Under the pieces are notes generated by a model. The model was not told the DNA's origin. It made no database searches and was given only the letters and a program-made list of their open reading frames with translations. DNA of 64,000 nucleotides from Cryomorphaceae bacterium (GTDB lineage: Bacteria > Bacteroidota > Bacteroidia > Flavobacteriales_D > Sanyastnellaceae): the NCBI GenBank assembly GCA_016124575.1, contig WGNM01000039.1, positions 46,759 through 110,758 of the forward strand. Direction: 5' to 3'. A program made the position numbers and the translations under genes. Shown one piece after another: positions 53,480-62,367 of this stretch; the stretch's first letter is position 1; the number at the start of each line of letters is the position of its first letter.

Positions 53480-54269
53480 ACTCCAATTCATCGGTGTCTT
53501 GCTGTCGGTATCTGCACTGGCTCAAGGCGATTACCGTGGATTGAAGCCGAGCAACAATGTGTTTGTCTACGACTACGCCGATGTTCTGACCGATGTGGCT
53601 GAACAAAACCTCAATCGCGATTTGGTGAACTTTAAAGATTCTACCTCAAACGTGATAGTGATTGTTACACATCCCGACTTTTTTGGCGAAGCGCCATACA
53701 AATTCGCAACCGATCTCGGACAAGCTTGGGGCATTGCTGATGCTAAAAAAGACAACGGGGTTGTGGTGGCGATTAAACCCAAAGTTGGCAATCAAAAAGG
53801 CGAAGCTTTTGTTGCTGTAGGTTACGGCTTAGAAGGTGCCATCACCGATGCCCGTGCCAATCGCATTGTAGACGGTGAAATGATTCCACGTTTTAAAAAC
53901 AATGATTATTACGGTGGAATAAACGCGGGAGCTCAAGTGCTCATGAAGTTGGCTTCGGGCGAAATATCTGAATATGCTGGTCCAAACAAGAAGGGCAAAA
54001 AGGAGTTTCCCCTTGTAACTTTGATCTTCATTCTGCTGATTATCTTTAGCTCTATGGGCGCCTTTGGCGTAAGAGTTTTCCGCTATGCACGTTTGAACGA
54101 TATCGGATTTTGGGCTGCCTGGGTGCTGCTATCGCAAGCTAGTCGCACTCACCATGGCACATACGGACGCTTCACTGGTGGAGGCGGATTTGGCGGTGGC
54201 GGTGGCGGCGGATTTGGCGGATTTGGCGGCGGTGGCTTCGGCGGCGGTGGCGCGGGAGGAAGTTGGTAA
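53457..54269 (+). CDS. TPM-domain membrane protein with Gly-rich C-terminus
   Basis: 270 residues from ATG 53457 (MKYLLAIKLQFIGVLLSVSALAQ, a signal peptide); the upstream ATG at 53439 would add six residues and spoil it. TPM domain about 30-165 (VFVYDYADVLT, NGVVVAIKPKVGNQKGEAFVAVGYGLEG), one membrane helix about 185-208, then a cytosolic tail ending in GGGGFGG repeats (GFGGFGGGGFGGGG, from 54177). Such Gly-rich tails are usual for this family. Likely partner of LemA at the inner membrane. Confidence 0.9.
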   Translation: MKYLLAIKLQFIGVLLSVSALAQGDYRGLKPSNNVFVYDYADVLTDVAEQNLNRDLVNFKDSTSNVIVIVTHPDFFGEAPYKFATDLGQAWGIADAKKDNGVVVAIKPKVGNQKGEAFVAVGYGLEGAITDARANRIVDGEMIPRFKNNDYYGGINAGAQVLMKLASGEISEYAGPNKKGKKEFPLVTLIFILLIIFSSMGAFGVRVFRYARLNDIGFWAAWVLLSQASRTHHGTYGRFTGGGGFGGGGGGGFGGFGGGGFGGGGAGGSW

Positions 54270-54289
54270 AAACATTTGTTAAGACAAGA

Positions 54290-55042
54290 ATGGGTTACGT
54301 AAAATGGATAGGTGGTGCTCTGGGATGGGCGTTTGGCGGACCAATTGGCGCCGCAATGGGGTTTGCCATGGGAATGATGTTCGACGATAATTCGCTATCG
54401 ACAGAAGAAAAGACCTCGGGCAACTACAAGGAATCGTACAAGCAATACCGCCATCAAACAACCGGTGGCGATTTTGCGGCAAGCTTGATCATCCTCTCAG
54501 CAGAAGTGATGAAGGCCGACTTGAAAATTATGAAGTCGGAGTTGAACTATGTAAACCAGTTTTTCACGAACAACTTCGGTAAAAATGCGGCCACGGGGTA
54601 TATGACGTTGTTGCAGCAACTACTTAAACAAAACAACGATGTCCAGGGGGTTTGCGAACAGATCCGCTATTTCATGGATCATTCACAAAGACTGCTGCTG
54701 CTTCAATATCTCTTTGGTATCGCTAAAGCGGATGGTGAAGTTGACCCTCGCGAAGTAAGCCTGATTGAGCGTTTGAGCAATTACCTAGGCATTTCTGATA
54801 AAGACTTCGCAGCTGTTAAGGCTTCATTCTATACCGATCGAAAAGCGCATTATGAGATACTTGAAATATCTCCTGAAGCTGACGATCAAGAGGTAAAACG
54901 CGCTTACCGTAAGATGGCTGTTAAATTCCACCCCGACAAGGTGAGGGAGTTGGGAGATGAATACCAAAAGATGGCTCAAGAAAAGTTCATCCGCGTACAA
55001 GAAGCCTACGAAGCAATCAAAAAAGAACGGGGATTCAAGTAA
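54290..55042 (+). CDS. TerB-like plus DnaJ-domain protein (DjlA-like)
   Basis: 250 residues from ATG 54290; a TTG at 54263 is inside the TPM gene and less likely. N-terminus GGALGWAFGGPIGAAMGFAMG is a glycine-rich membrane-inserting segment as in DjlA. Middle: TerB-like helical domain (about 60-165, AKADGEVDPREVSLIERL). C-terminal J domain with HPD (KFHPDK, near 220). Should bind DnaK and deliver it to the membrane. Overlaps the convergent GT87 gene by 8 nt. Its company with htpG suggests a membrane-quality-control unit. Confidence 0.9.
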   Translation: MGYVKWIGGALGWAFGGPIGAAMGFAMGMMFDDNSLSTEEKTSGNYKESYKQYRHQTTGGDFAASLIILSAEVMKADLKIMKSELNYVNQFFTNNFGKNAATGYMTLLQQLLKQNNDVQGVCEQIRYFMDHSQRLLLLQYLFGIAKADGEVDPREVSLIERLSNYLGISDKDFAAVKASFYTDRKAHYEILEISPEADDQEVKRAYRKMAVKFHPDKVRELGDEYQKMAQEKFIRVQEAYEAIKKERGFK

Positions 55043-56201
55043 TACCCGGTCTCAACTTGTAAAAGCTGTAAATACCCAGTCCAATAAAAACGAGGTTAGA
55101 AAGTCCCAAAACGCCGCTTTCTTGCAGCCACGATGCACTGTCTTTTCCCCAAATATCTGGCGTAGCCAATGTATAAGGTATCAGACATAAAAGCCACACC
55201 ATTCCCACTACAACCTTCTCCCTTCTGTTGCTCTGAAACCAATAGCTGGCTACCAAAGCGATCAGTGGAGCAGTCCACATAAAATGCTCTGTATCGGTGT
55301 GAACCAAATTTGGTATCAAGGCGAGAATGACGCTAAACTCTACAAAGCTATTGGCATGTTTTATGTCTGCATTCGATTTCTCTTGTCTGAAATGATTCAA
55401 CATCATCGCCAAAACAGCGAATCCAATCACAGCTAAAAGTCCGAATACTACAATGGTGTCGCTGGTAAATCCTCCGAAAGGAGCATAAACAGTGTTCGGA
55501 CTGGCGACAAGACTGGTGTTGTGCGCTTGCATGGCTCCTAACCATTCTGGGATCAATGCCAAATTCCATCCCCAGCCTGAAAAAGGTGCTGGGACAAGCA
55601 GCAAAACAAGCATGGCCAATGCTGTATAAGCAAGCACACGAAACTCTTTTCTGAGAATGAGCCAAGGCAATACAACTATGAAGTGTGGTTTGAATAAAAG
55701 AACGGCACCTATGAGCAAACCTGCAACGAGTGGCTTCTTTTCTAGCAAGATAAATGCTGCAAAAACAGCAAGAAAAAGCAGCCAATTGACATTCCCCAAC
55801 AACAATTCACGTGAGAAATGTCCGCCCAAGGTCACCCCAACAATCACCAAAACGCCTACAGCATTAACATTTACTGGAGCAACAATCTTTGTTGTCTTTC
55901 CCACTACCCACGGCAATCCAACAGCTATGGCTGCGGTTAGTAATAGGAAAAACAAGACCCTCGCCCCCATCCATCCGAAAAAATGGAATGGCGCAAATAA
56001 CCAAGCGGCAAACGGGGAGTATTTGTAGAAACCCGAGCTCAAACCGAATGCCTGTTGGTATGGACTTTCGCCATTGAGTAACTTGCCACAAGCATCGTAG
56101 TAAACCTGAAAATCGAATAGATCAAATCGCCCGTTTACGAAGTTCAATACCCCATAAAGTAAAATGATTATCGACAATACGATGACATGCCTCTGATTCA
56201 T
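55035..56201 (-). CDS. GT87-type (DUF2029) membrane glycosyltransferase
   Basis: 388 residues, about ten membrane helices. The DFQVYYDACGKLLNGESPY loop after the first helix holds the Asp of the lipid-linked-sugar-dependent GT-C enzymes, and FYKYSPFAAWLFAPF follows. This matches DUF2029/GT87, polyprenyl-phosphate-mannose-type mannosyltransferases in other phyla. Acceptor unknown. Convergent with the TerB/DnaJ gene and divergent from ybaB with 92 nt between. Confidence 0.85.
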   Translation of the reverse strand: MNQRHVIVLSIIILLYGVLNFVNGRFDLFDFQVYYDACGKLLNGESPYQQAFGLSSGFYKYSPFAAWLFAPFHFFGWMGARVLFFLLLTAAIAVGLPWVVGKTTKIVAPVNVNAVGVLVIVGVTLGGHFSRELLLGNVNWLLFLAVFAAFILLEKKPLVAGLLIGAVLLFKPHFIVVLPWLILRKEFRVLAYTALAMLVLLLVPAPFSGWGWNLALIPEWLGAMQAHNTSLVASPNTVYAPFGGFTSDTIVVFGLLAVIGFAVLAMMLNHFRQEKSNADIKHANSFVEFSVILALIPNLVHTDTEHFMWTAPLIALVASYWFQSNRREKVVVGMVWLLCLIPYTLATPDIWGKDSASWLQESGVLGLSNLVFIGLGIYSFYKLRPGIT

Positions 56202-56270
56202 GTCGCGAAGATAGTCATAGTCGCGAACTCATAGCACAATCGCCCTTGGCATGGCATTGCAGCGCTTTTG

Positions 56271-56278
56271 TATCTTTG
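56271..56278 (+). promoter_or_regulatory. -7 promoter element of ybaB
   Basis: TATCTTTG followed by CA, exact match to TAnnTTTG, with TTG at 56246-56248 (22 nt upstream) as possible -33. It ends 16 nt before the ATG at 56294 and lies inside the longer frame from 56246. Confidence 0.65.
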
Positions 56279-56293
56279 CAAAAAACAAACTTT

Positions 56294-56578
56294 ATGTTCG
56301 GAGACATGATGGAAAAGTTGCAGGCGATGCAACAATCAATGGGAGAATCAAAAGCGCGATTGGCAAATATCACCGTGGAAGGAAAAGCCGAAGGTGTGAC
56401 TGTTGTGATCGACGGAAACAGAAAAGTACGCGACATCCGCATTGAAGATGCGATGCTAAATGATAAAGAAGACCTGCAAGATTTGTTGGTAGTAGCTGTA
56501 AATAAAGCCATTGAAGCTGCCGACAAAGCCAATGAAGCTGAAATGGCCGCAAAAGCACGCGACCTTCTCGGGAAATAA
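56294..56578 (+). CDS. ybaB: YbaB/EbfC-type nucleoid-associated protein
   Basis: 94 residues from ATG 56294 (MFGDMMEKLQAMQQSM); a longer frame from 56246 would include the promoter. The YbaB fold is clear: helix, then ANITVEGKAEGVTVVIDGNRKVRDI, a hairpin, and a final helix (AVNKAIEAADKANEAEMAAKA). Dimeric DNA-binding protein. It is usually beside dnaX or recR, which are not in the window. The gene is monocistronic here. Confidence 0.9.
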   Translation: MFGDMMEKLQAMQQSMGESKARLANITVEGKAEGVTVVIDGNRKVRDIRIEDAMLNDKEDLQDLLVVAVNKAIEAADKANEAEMAAKARDLLGK

Positions 56579-56680
56579 ACAGCCACACCAATAATTTACC
56601 GCCCAACCACATTCTATCTCCCTTTTGTGGTAATCTGATATTTGTCCTTTATCTTGAGCCTGAAATAAAACCCCTGCTCA

Positions 56681-59257
56681 ATGAAGAGGAAATCAATATT
56701 GTATTTGTTTATGGTCGCTTCGGCCATGTTTATTGCTGCCACTCCAGCACAAGCTCAAAAAAAGAAAAAAAAGAAGGATCAAACTGAACAGCCGGCAAAA
56801 ACCGATAGCAAGAAGAAATCCATCGAAGAACTTACAAAGTCTTGCAAAAAGTACCCCGGACTATTTACCGTGTACCAAGATACTATAACGGGCTCTACAT
56901 GGATGGAAGTCTCGGCTGATCAACTCGACAAAGAATTCATATACTTCAGTTTTGTAGAAGACGGTGTATTGGATGCAGGGTTTTTCCGCGGATCATATCA
57001 AGGCTCGAAAGTGGTAATGTTCAAACGTTATTACGAACGATTGGAAGTGTTAGAAGAGAATACAAACTTCTATTACGACGAAAACAATGCCATTTCGAAG
57101 GCGGGCAAAGCGAATATCAACACGCCTATTCTGGCTTCTGAGAAGATTGAAGGATACAGCAAAAACGATAGCGTTTTCCTTATCAACGCAGATAAGATTT
57201 TCCTCTCAGAGAATTTTCAAATGGTCAAGCCACCAAGCTCACCCGAGTTTCCGAGCATGTTGGGCTCACTCAGCAAAGACAAAACAAAGATCAATGCCAT
57301 TCGTTCGTATCCTGAAAATACTGATATCTCAGTGTCATACGTATACGACAATCCTAGTCCAAGACGAGGGGGCAGCGACGCCGTTACCGATATCCGGTAC
57401 ATCACTGTACGCTACCAGCACAGCTTAATCGCCATGCCTGAAAACGATTTTCAAGCGCGAAAAGACGATTCTCGTTTGGGGTATTTCATGACGCAGGTAA
57501 CCGATATGACCAGCTTTGATGCTGCGCCCTACCGCGACATGATTCATCGTTGGAACCTGGTGAAGAAAAACCCAGGTGCAGCACTCTCTGACCCAGTAGA
57601 ACCAATTGTATGGTGGATAGAAAACACAACACCTAAGGAATTCAGAACCACCATCAAAGAAGGTGTTGAACGTTGGAACATCGCGTTTGAAAAAGCGGGA
57701 TTCACCAATGCTGTGCAGGTAAAAATACAGCCCGACGATGCCGATTGGGATGCTGGCGACATACGCTACAACGTGCTGCGTTGGACGAGCTCACCAATGC
57801 CCCCTTTTGGTGGGTATGGGCCGAGTTTCGTGAATCCAAGGACAGGAGAGATTCTCGGGGCAGATATCATGCTTGAATTCTCGGCCATTCGCGGACGTCT
57901 GTTCAGAAAAGAAGTTTTTGAACTAGCAGGTTTGGCGACAGCAGAGTTATGCAAAGAAGACATCGTTGCAGACATGCATTTGTGTCAAGCCGGTGAAGCC
58001 ATGAACAGAAACATGTTGTTTGGTTTATACGCCATGCGCGCTCAATCCATCGGAGATGTATCTGAAGAAGATTTTGTGAAGCAAACACTCCAGCGATTGG
58101 TTTTGCATGAAGTAGGCCATACATTGGGACTGATGCACAATATGCATGCGTCAACCATGCTCACTCCGGAAGAGATCAAGAACAAAGAAATTGTTGCCAA
58201 AAATGGAATTTCGAACTCCGTTATGGAATACCCCGCTATCAATTTCGCGCTGAACAAAGAAGAACAAACCGATTATTACGACAGCTCACCTGGCCCGTAT
58301 GACAAGTGGGTAATAGAATACGGTTACTCAGAGGCATTGAACGATCCGAAACAAGAAGATGCCCGACTTGAACGCATCCTTTCCCGCTCTGCCGATCCAC
58401 TGTTGTCGTTTGGAAATGATGCCGACGACATGCGTGCACCCGGAAAAGGTATCAACCCTGATGTGAACATCTACGACCTTTCAAGCGATCCGGTAGCCTA
58501 CGCCGTTGAACGTTGTGAACTCGTTCGAAAAGTGATGCCGAAAATCATGGATGAGTACAGTGTAAAAGGTGAGAGCTATGAAGAACTGCGCAATGCATAT
58601 TTCGCTATCACAAGTGAATACGCCATTCAACTGGGAATCATGACACGCCAGATTGGTGGTGTGAGGGTAAATCGCAGTTTGCACGGACAATCGGAAAATG
58701 CCATTCCGCTTCAGCCTGTTGCTGAAGAAGATCAGCGTGCAGCCATGAAAGCTCTTACAAAATATGCCTTTGCTCCCAATGCATTCGAAGTTCCTGATGG
58801 ATTGTACAACTACCTTTTGGCGCAAAGACGTGGATTTAATCACTTCTCGGTAAGCGACGACCCTCGCATCCATGACCGCACGTTGTCTATTCAATCAATG
58901 GCCATGGCCCACCTGTTGCACCCCAACGTGCTGCGCCGGATACTCGACTCTCAAGAATATGGCAATACTTACGGACTTGATGAATACATGACCGATTTGA
59001 CCGATGGGATTTTTAAGGCTGACCTTTCAAGCAAGGTAAACCCGATGCGTCAAAACCTTCAAAGCATGTATGTAGAGTCGCTGATTCGCGGCATAGATCC
59101 AAAATCACGTCAAACAAGCATCGCTGAGAACATGATTTTATTCGAGTTGAATAGAATCAAGAAAAGCATGCAGTCGGCATCGTCGCCAGACACCCTGACC
59201 AAAGCTCACCGAGCAGGTATCATCAACAAAATTGAAACCGCGCTCGATAAAAAATAG
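56681..59257 (+). CDS. Zinc-dependent metalloprotease, DUF5117/DUF4953 family (metzincin)
   Basis: 858 residues with a signal peptide ending ATPAQAQ (residues ~20-26) followed by a run of lysines. The N-terminal part (about 45-330) has the DUF5118/DUF5117 modules, and the catalytic part carries HEVGHTLGLMHN at residues 476-487, the metzincin zinc motif with its third His, followed by SVMEYPAINF as the Met-turn. The C-terminal ~330 residues are a helical DUF4953 region. Exported to periplasm or cell surface; no T9SS sorting domain is seen. Likely degrades proteins; substrate unknown. A terminator follows. Confidence 0.92.
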   Translation: MKRKSILYLFMVASAMFIAATPAQAQKKKKKKDQTEQPAKTDSKKKSIEELTKSCKKYPGLFTVYQDTITGSTWMEVSADQLDKEFIYFSFVEDGVLDAGFFRGSYQGSKVVMFKRYYERLEVLEENTNFYYDENNAISKAGKANINTPILASEKIEGYSKNDSVFLINADKIFLSENFQMVKPPSSPEFPSMLGSLSKDKTKINAIRSYPENTDISVSYVYDNPSPRRGGSDAVTDIRYITVRYQHSLIAMPENDFQARKDDSRLGYFMTQVTDMTSFDAAPYRDMIHRWNLVKKNPGAALSDPVEPIVWWIENTTPKEFRTTIKEGVERWNIAFEKAGFTNAVQVKIQPDDADWDAGDIRYNVLRWTSSPMPPFGGYGPSFVNPRTGEILGADIMLEFSAIRGRLFRKEVFELAGLATAELCKEDIVADMHLCQAGEAMNRNMLFGLYAMRAQSIGDVSEEDFVKQTLQRLVLHEVGHTLGLMHNMHASTMLTPEEIKNKEIVAKNGISNSVMEYPAINFALNKEEQTDYYDSSPGPYDKWVIEYGYSEALNDPKQEDARLERILSRSADPLLSFGNDADDMRAPGKGINPDVNIYDLSSDPVAYAVERCELVRKVMPKIMDEYSVKGESYEELRNAYFAITSEYAIQLGIMTRQIGGVRVNRSLHGQSENAIPLQPVAEEDQRAAMKALTKYAFAPNAFEVPDGLYNYLLAQRRGFNHFSVSDDPRIHDRTLSIQSMAMAHLLHPNVLRRILDSQEYGNTYGLDEYMTDLTDGIFKADLSSKVNPMRQNLQSMYVESLIRGIDPKSRQTSIAENMILFELNRIKKSMQSASSPDTLTKAHRAGIINKIETALDKK

Positions 59258-59274
59258 TTTTTGATTCTTTCAAA

Positions 59275-59307
59275 GAAAGAGGTGCTCATTGAGTGCCTCT
59301 TTTTTTT
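59275..59307 (+). terminator. Rho-independent terminator of the metalloprotease gene
   Basis: AAAGAGGTGCT (59275-59285) pairs with AGTGCCTCTTT (59291-59301) with two G-T pairs, followed by a T run to 59308. 18 nt after the stop. Confidence 0.9.
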
Positions 59308-59401
59308 TGTAGTCGGATTCGCACAAATCATTGAGCAACCAATCTCATGACTTCCCTCCTGCTTGCACGTATTATTGATCATTACACCCATATTTTCAAC
59401 C

Positions 59402-60550
59402 ATGATGAAATCTCACACCCTCATTGCAGCGCTTTTGGTTGTCGTTTCCCAAAATCTGAACGCGCAAAGCATCACGCATGACCTTCCAAAGTCTGTTATT
59501 GAAAATGGTACGTCAATCGATCAAAGCCATTTTACCGTTTTTTATGGCGTAAATCCGGTTGTAAGCGGACAAGATATAGGGCAAACATTTACAGCCCTCG
59601 AAGACAGTGATGTTACCTCAATCAGCCTGCACGGAACCTACAGCATTTGGGCAAGCGGAGAAATAACCTGCAACGTATATGATGCTCCAGGTGGAAATCT
59701 GATTGCTGGCTCGCCAGACTTTTCAGATATTAAAAGTGTCGACGGACATTACTTTTCGTTCACAAATTTTAAAACTGAAAAGGGAAAGTCGTACTACATA
59801 GCGTTTACTTTGAATTACCTCGGACATCTTTTATATCACCATGAAGGAGAGATATACGATGGCGGAACAGCTTTTTACAATGGCACCCAGGTTGGGTCAG
59901 ACATCCCATTCACCGTTGTTTATAACAACCATGATTTAGAACAAAATGCAATAACCGGTTGCACCGATGAGGCTGCCATCAATTACAATGAGAACGCCAT
60001 GCATGATGATGGCACCTGCTTCTTTGATTGCATACCACCAACGGCAATATTCACCAGTGAACCATGTGAAAACGGAATATTCTCGATCGACATTGAAGTC
60101 TATGATCTTGGCAATGGTGGCCCATATTTGATTTCCAACAGTATCAACAACGAAACCATCGCTGTCGACTTTCCCGGAAAATACACCATGTCTGGCTTCA
60201 ATGCTGCAACAGATGTCACCTTCATTTTTAAATCTGCCGTTTCTTCTACCTGCACCCTTCAATCGGAACCATTTGGCTGCACCTTGAGCATCGAAGAACC
60301 AGAAGACATCCGTCTAACTATGTCGCCAAATCCAGCACAAAACAGCGTCTTCATTCAATCAGATCGAAATTTACTCGCATCTGTAACTGTCATTGATCTG
60401 ACTGGCAAAATAATGCTCACTTCAAGCGGGATGATACTGCCTGGTTCAGGTATGGAATTAAACACAAAACTCCTTCCAACAGGGGCGTATCTAGTGAATG
60501 TCCAAGCCGGAGAATACAGCGTAACAAAAAGACTTTTGATCAATAAGTAA
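59402..60550 (+). CDS. Secreted protein with GCTDxxA motif and T9SS type A sorting domain
   Basis: 382 residues from ATG 59402 (the ATG at 59405 is an equal alternative); signal peptide MMKSHTLIAALLVVVSQNLNA. Residues about 22-175 are beta-rich (GQTFTALEDSDVTSISLHGTY, ITCNVYDAPGGNL), resembling a choice-of-anchor-like jelly roll. Then the short Cys motif GCTDEAAINYNENAMHDDGTC, shared in design with the 2160-residue protein, an Ig-like module, and a type A sorting domain (LTMSPNPAQNSVFIQ, LPTGAYLVNVQAG). Expected at the cell surface. A REP-like repeat follows the stop. Confidence 0.87.
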   Translation: MMKSHTLIAALLVVVSQNLNAQSITHDLPKSVIENGTSIDQSHFTVFYGVNPVVSGQDIGQTFTALEDSDVTSISLHGTYSIWASGEITCNVYDAPGGNLIAGSPDFSDIKSVDGHYFSFTNFKTEKGKSYYIAFTLNYLGHLLYHHEGEIYDGGTAFYNGTQVGSDIPFTVVYNNHDLEQNAITGCTDEAAINYNENAMHDDGTCFFDCIPPTAIFTSEPCENGIFSIDIEVYDLGNGGPYLISNSINNETIAVDFPGKYTMSGFNAATDVTFIFKSAVSSTCTLQSEPFGCTLSIEEPEDIRLTMSPNPAQNSVFIQSDRNLLASVTVIDLTGKIMLTSSGMILPGSGMELNTKLLPTGAYLVNVQAGEYSVTKRLLINK

Positions 60551-60554
60551 ATTA

Positions 60555-60650
60555 CCGCTGGCTTCGAGTACCTATTCCGCTGGCTTCGAGTGCCTCAGCC
60601 AGCGTAAGGTAGCTCTCAAAACCGCTGCCTGAGGCTCTCGAAGGCAGCGG
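60555..60650. repeat. REP-like palindromic repeats between convergent genes
   Basis: CCGCTGGCTTCGAGT(A/G)CCT occurs at 60555-60573 and 60577-60595; the second copy forms a hairpin with AGCCAGCG at 60597-60604. CCGCTGCCT (60622-60630) pairs with AGGCAGCGG (60642-60650) around a loop holding GAGGCTCTCGA. The GAGGC/TCGA arrangement resembles widespread REP-type extragenic elements. It may also end transcripts from both sides. Confidence 0.75.
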
Positions 60651-60673
60651 AAGGAGGCTTTCGAAATTAAAAT

Positions 60674-62230
60674 CTACTTATCAAAGGCGAAAACGGCACC
60701 AACGAGCTTTTCAGAAGAAAAATCCGCATTTAATACGAGTCCGTTAGTCTGGGTGGTCGTGCCACTCACCTTCATCCCTTTGATGGCTGCCAATCGTTGT
60801 GCGTAGGTGCCACTTCCAGATGAGAGTAGTGTATTGAATTCGTTGTAATCGATGGGGTCTTTGCTAATTACAACTGCCATCTGGTCTTGATTCCCAACAG
60901 CATCCAATTCCATGCTATAATCGCTCGGAAACAATCGAGTACCTGTTATACCGCAATAAGGCGAATGCTTTGGTGTATAAGGAAACAAGACGTAGCTGCT
61001 GCCATCCGTTTCTTGTCCGAAGACATAAATATAACAAGGCAAATTATTCGTCACTTCAACTTTAAAAAGGTCACCTGCCTTCATAGGGGCTGCAGTAACA
61101 AAAAAGCCTTCCATGGCCTTTTTGAAGCCCAATTCTACTTTATCGTTTAAGGCAATCGAAACTTTCGCTTGCAGGTTGTTTCCTCTTGGGGCATCTGCAT
61201 CGCCCAATGGGTCAATTCCATATGCTTCTTTCACAAAATAATCGAAGTCTTTAAACCGCACCCAAGCAACGCCCTTATTGCCCCAAGCCGTGCCCCAACT
61301 GTTCATGATTTGAAATGCACCTCCCTCTTTGTAATCGTCGTACCCAATTACACACATGGCATGTCCGCCAAAACCACTCATATTGTAATCGGCAGACTCA
61401 GGCATCCACACATCTTGTCCTTCCATGCTGCGCATGAAAGAGCCGCCAACCATCATGCCTATCACCACAGGTGCACCTTGAGAAAGGTGTTGCTTGATCG
61501 AAAGCATATCGATTTCCTTCACATTATCGCCTTTCGAAAGGCGATTAAAGCCGTGAATCTTGTATTGAGCTGCACGTCGTTTATCCTCCGCATCAGGCTT
61601 TTCACTGCACGACTGATCGTCGTATTTGAATTCCTTGTACGGCAAAACGCCTCCGTTTTGCAGCGACTTCATCGCCTCAGGCAAATACGAACCTTGGCAA
61701 TTCGATAACGCGATTTGATTGTATAAATAACTCGGCGAAAATGCTGCAGCATCGCCTGTTGTGCCTGTTGCCTTTGCCTCAAGAATAGAACGCGCAGCAT
61801 AGCTCGCCGCCCAAGCAACACACGAACCTTGCGCGCCTTGGTTTAATCGTGAAGGTGCATACTTCAGTAAACTATATTTCTCTGGTAGTGGGTTTTTAAT
61901 ATTATCGGCCAGCGGCTCAAATATTTCAGTCGCATCGTACTTCTCTGGCGACAATGTAGCTCCCGTAGAAAAAATGTTTTCAGTAACATCTTTCACAACA
62001 TCGGTTATTCCACCGCCACCACCACCGCAGTTGCCACCTCCAAAAAAATAGATAGCACCAAAAATAACGGCACCAATCAGCATCAATTTCGGATTTTTCA
62101 AAAGCAATGGAAGCAATGCTCCTATAAGTCCGCTACCACCACCTGATCCTCCTCCTGATGTCGGTCTACGACCTGGGAAATTGTCTTTTCCTGATGACCT
62201 CTCTGGGTCTTTGCGCATACGAACTGGCAT
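60674..62230 (-). CDS. Papain-family (C1) cysteine protease with N-terminal membrane anchor and DUF4384-like tail
   Basis: 518 residues from ATG 62230 (MPVRMRKDPERSSG); a 54-nt longer frame contains the -7 element and is rejected. Numbered from 62230: a Gly/Ser-rich linker, one membrane helix (about 42-63), a glycine run, then the papain domain with the active-site Cys136 in NQGAQGSCVAWA, His in GGHAMCVIGYDD near 290 and Asn in NSWGTAWGNKG near 310. The C-terminal ~150 residues (PCYIYVFGQETDGSSYVLFP) match DUF4384-type domains. No signal peptide precedes the anchor. Likely membrane-tethered protease; substrate unknown. Confidence 0.88.
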   Translation of the reverse strand: MPVRMRKDPERSSGKDNFPGRRPTSGGGSGGGSGLIGALLPLLLKNPKLMLIGAVIFGAIYFFGGGNCGGGGGGITDVVKDVTENIFSTGATLSPEKYDATEIFEPLADNIKNPLPEKYSLLKYAPSRLNQGAQGSCVAWAASYAARSILEAKATGTTGDAAAFSPSYLYNQIALSNCQGSYLPEAMKSLQNGGVLPYKEFKYDDQSCSEKPDAEDKRRAAQYKIHGFNRLSKGDNVKEIDMLSIKQHLSQGAPVVIGMMVGGSFMRSMEGQDVWMPESADYNMSGFGGHAMCVIGYDDYKEGGAFQIMNSWGTAWGNKGVAWVRFKDFDYFVKEAYGIDPLGDADAPRGNNLQAKVSIALNDKVELGFKKAMEGFFVTAAPMKAGDLFKVEVTNNLPCYIYVFGQETDGSSYVLFPYTPKHSPYCGITGTRLFPSDYSMELDAVGNQDQMAVVISKDPIDYNEFNTLLSSGSGTYAQRLAAIKGMKVSGTTTQTNGLVLNADFSSEKLVGAVFAFDK

Positions 62231-62256
62231 AGCAATAATGAACTTGGTTAAGGTTG

Positions 62257-62264
62257 CGAAGGTA
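62257..62264 (-). promoter_or_regulatory. Candidate -7 promoter element of the C1 protease gene
   Basis: On the minus strand TACCTTCG followed by CA, the C-variant of TAnnTTTG, 27 nt before the ATG at 62230. Confidence 0.5.
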
Positions 62265-62367
62265 AAGACTTCTTGTGAAGCCATTGCAATTTACAACCTT
62301 ATCGATATGAGGAGAATAAATTCATTCTAATTTAACAATGGAAAGTCCTCATTTACATTAACTTGGC

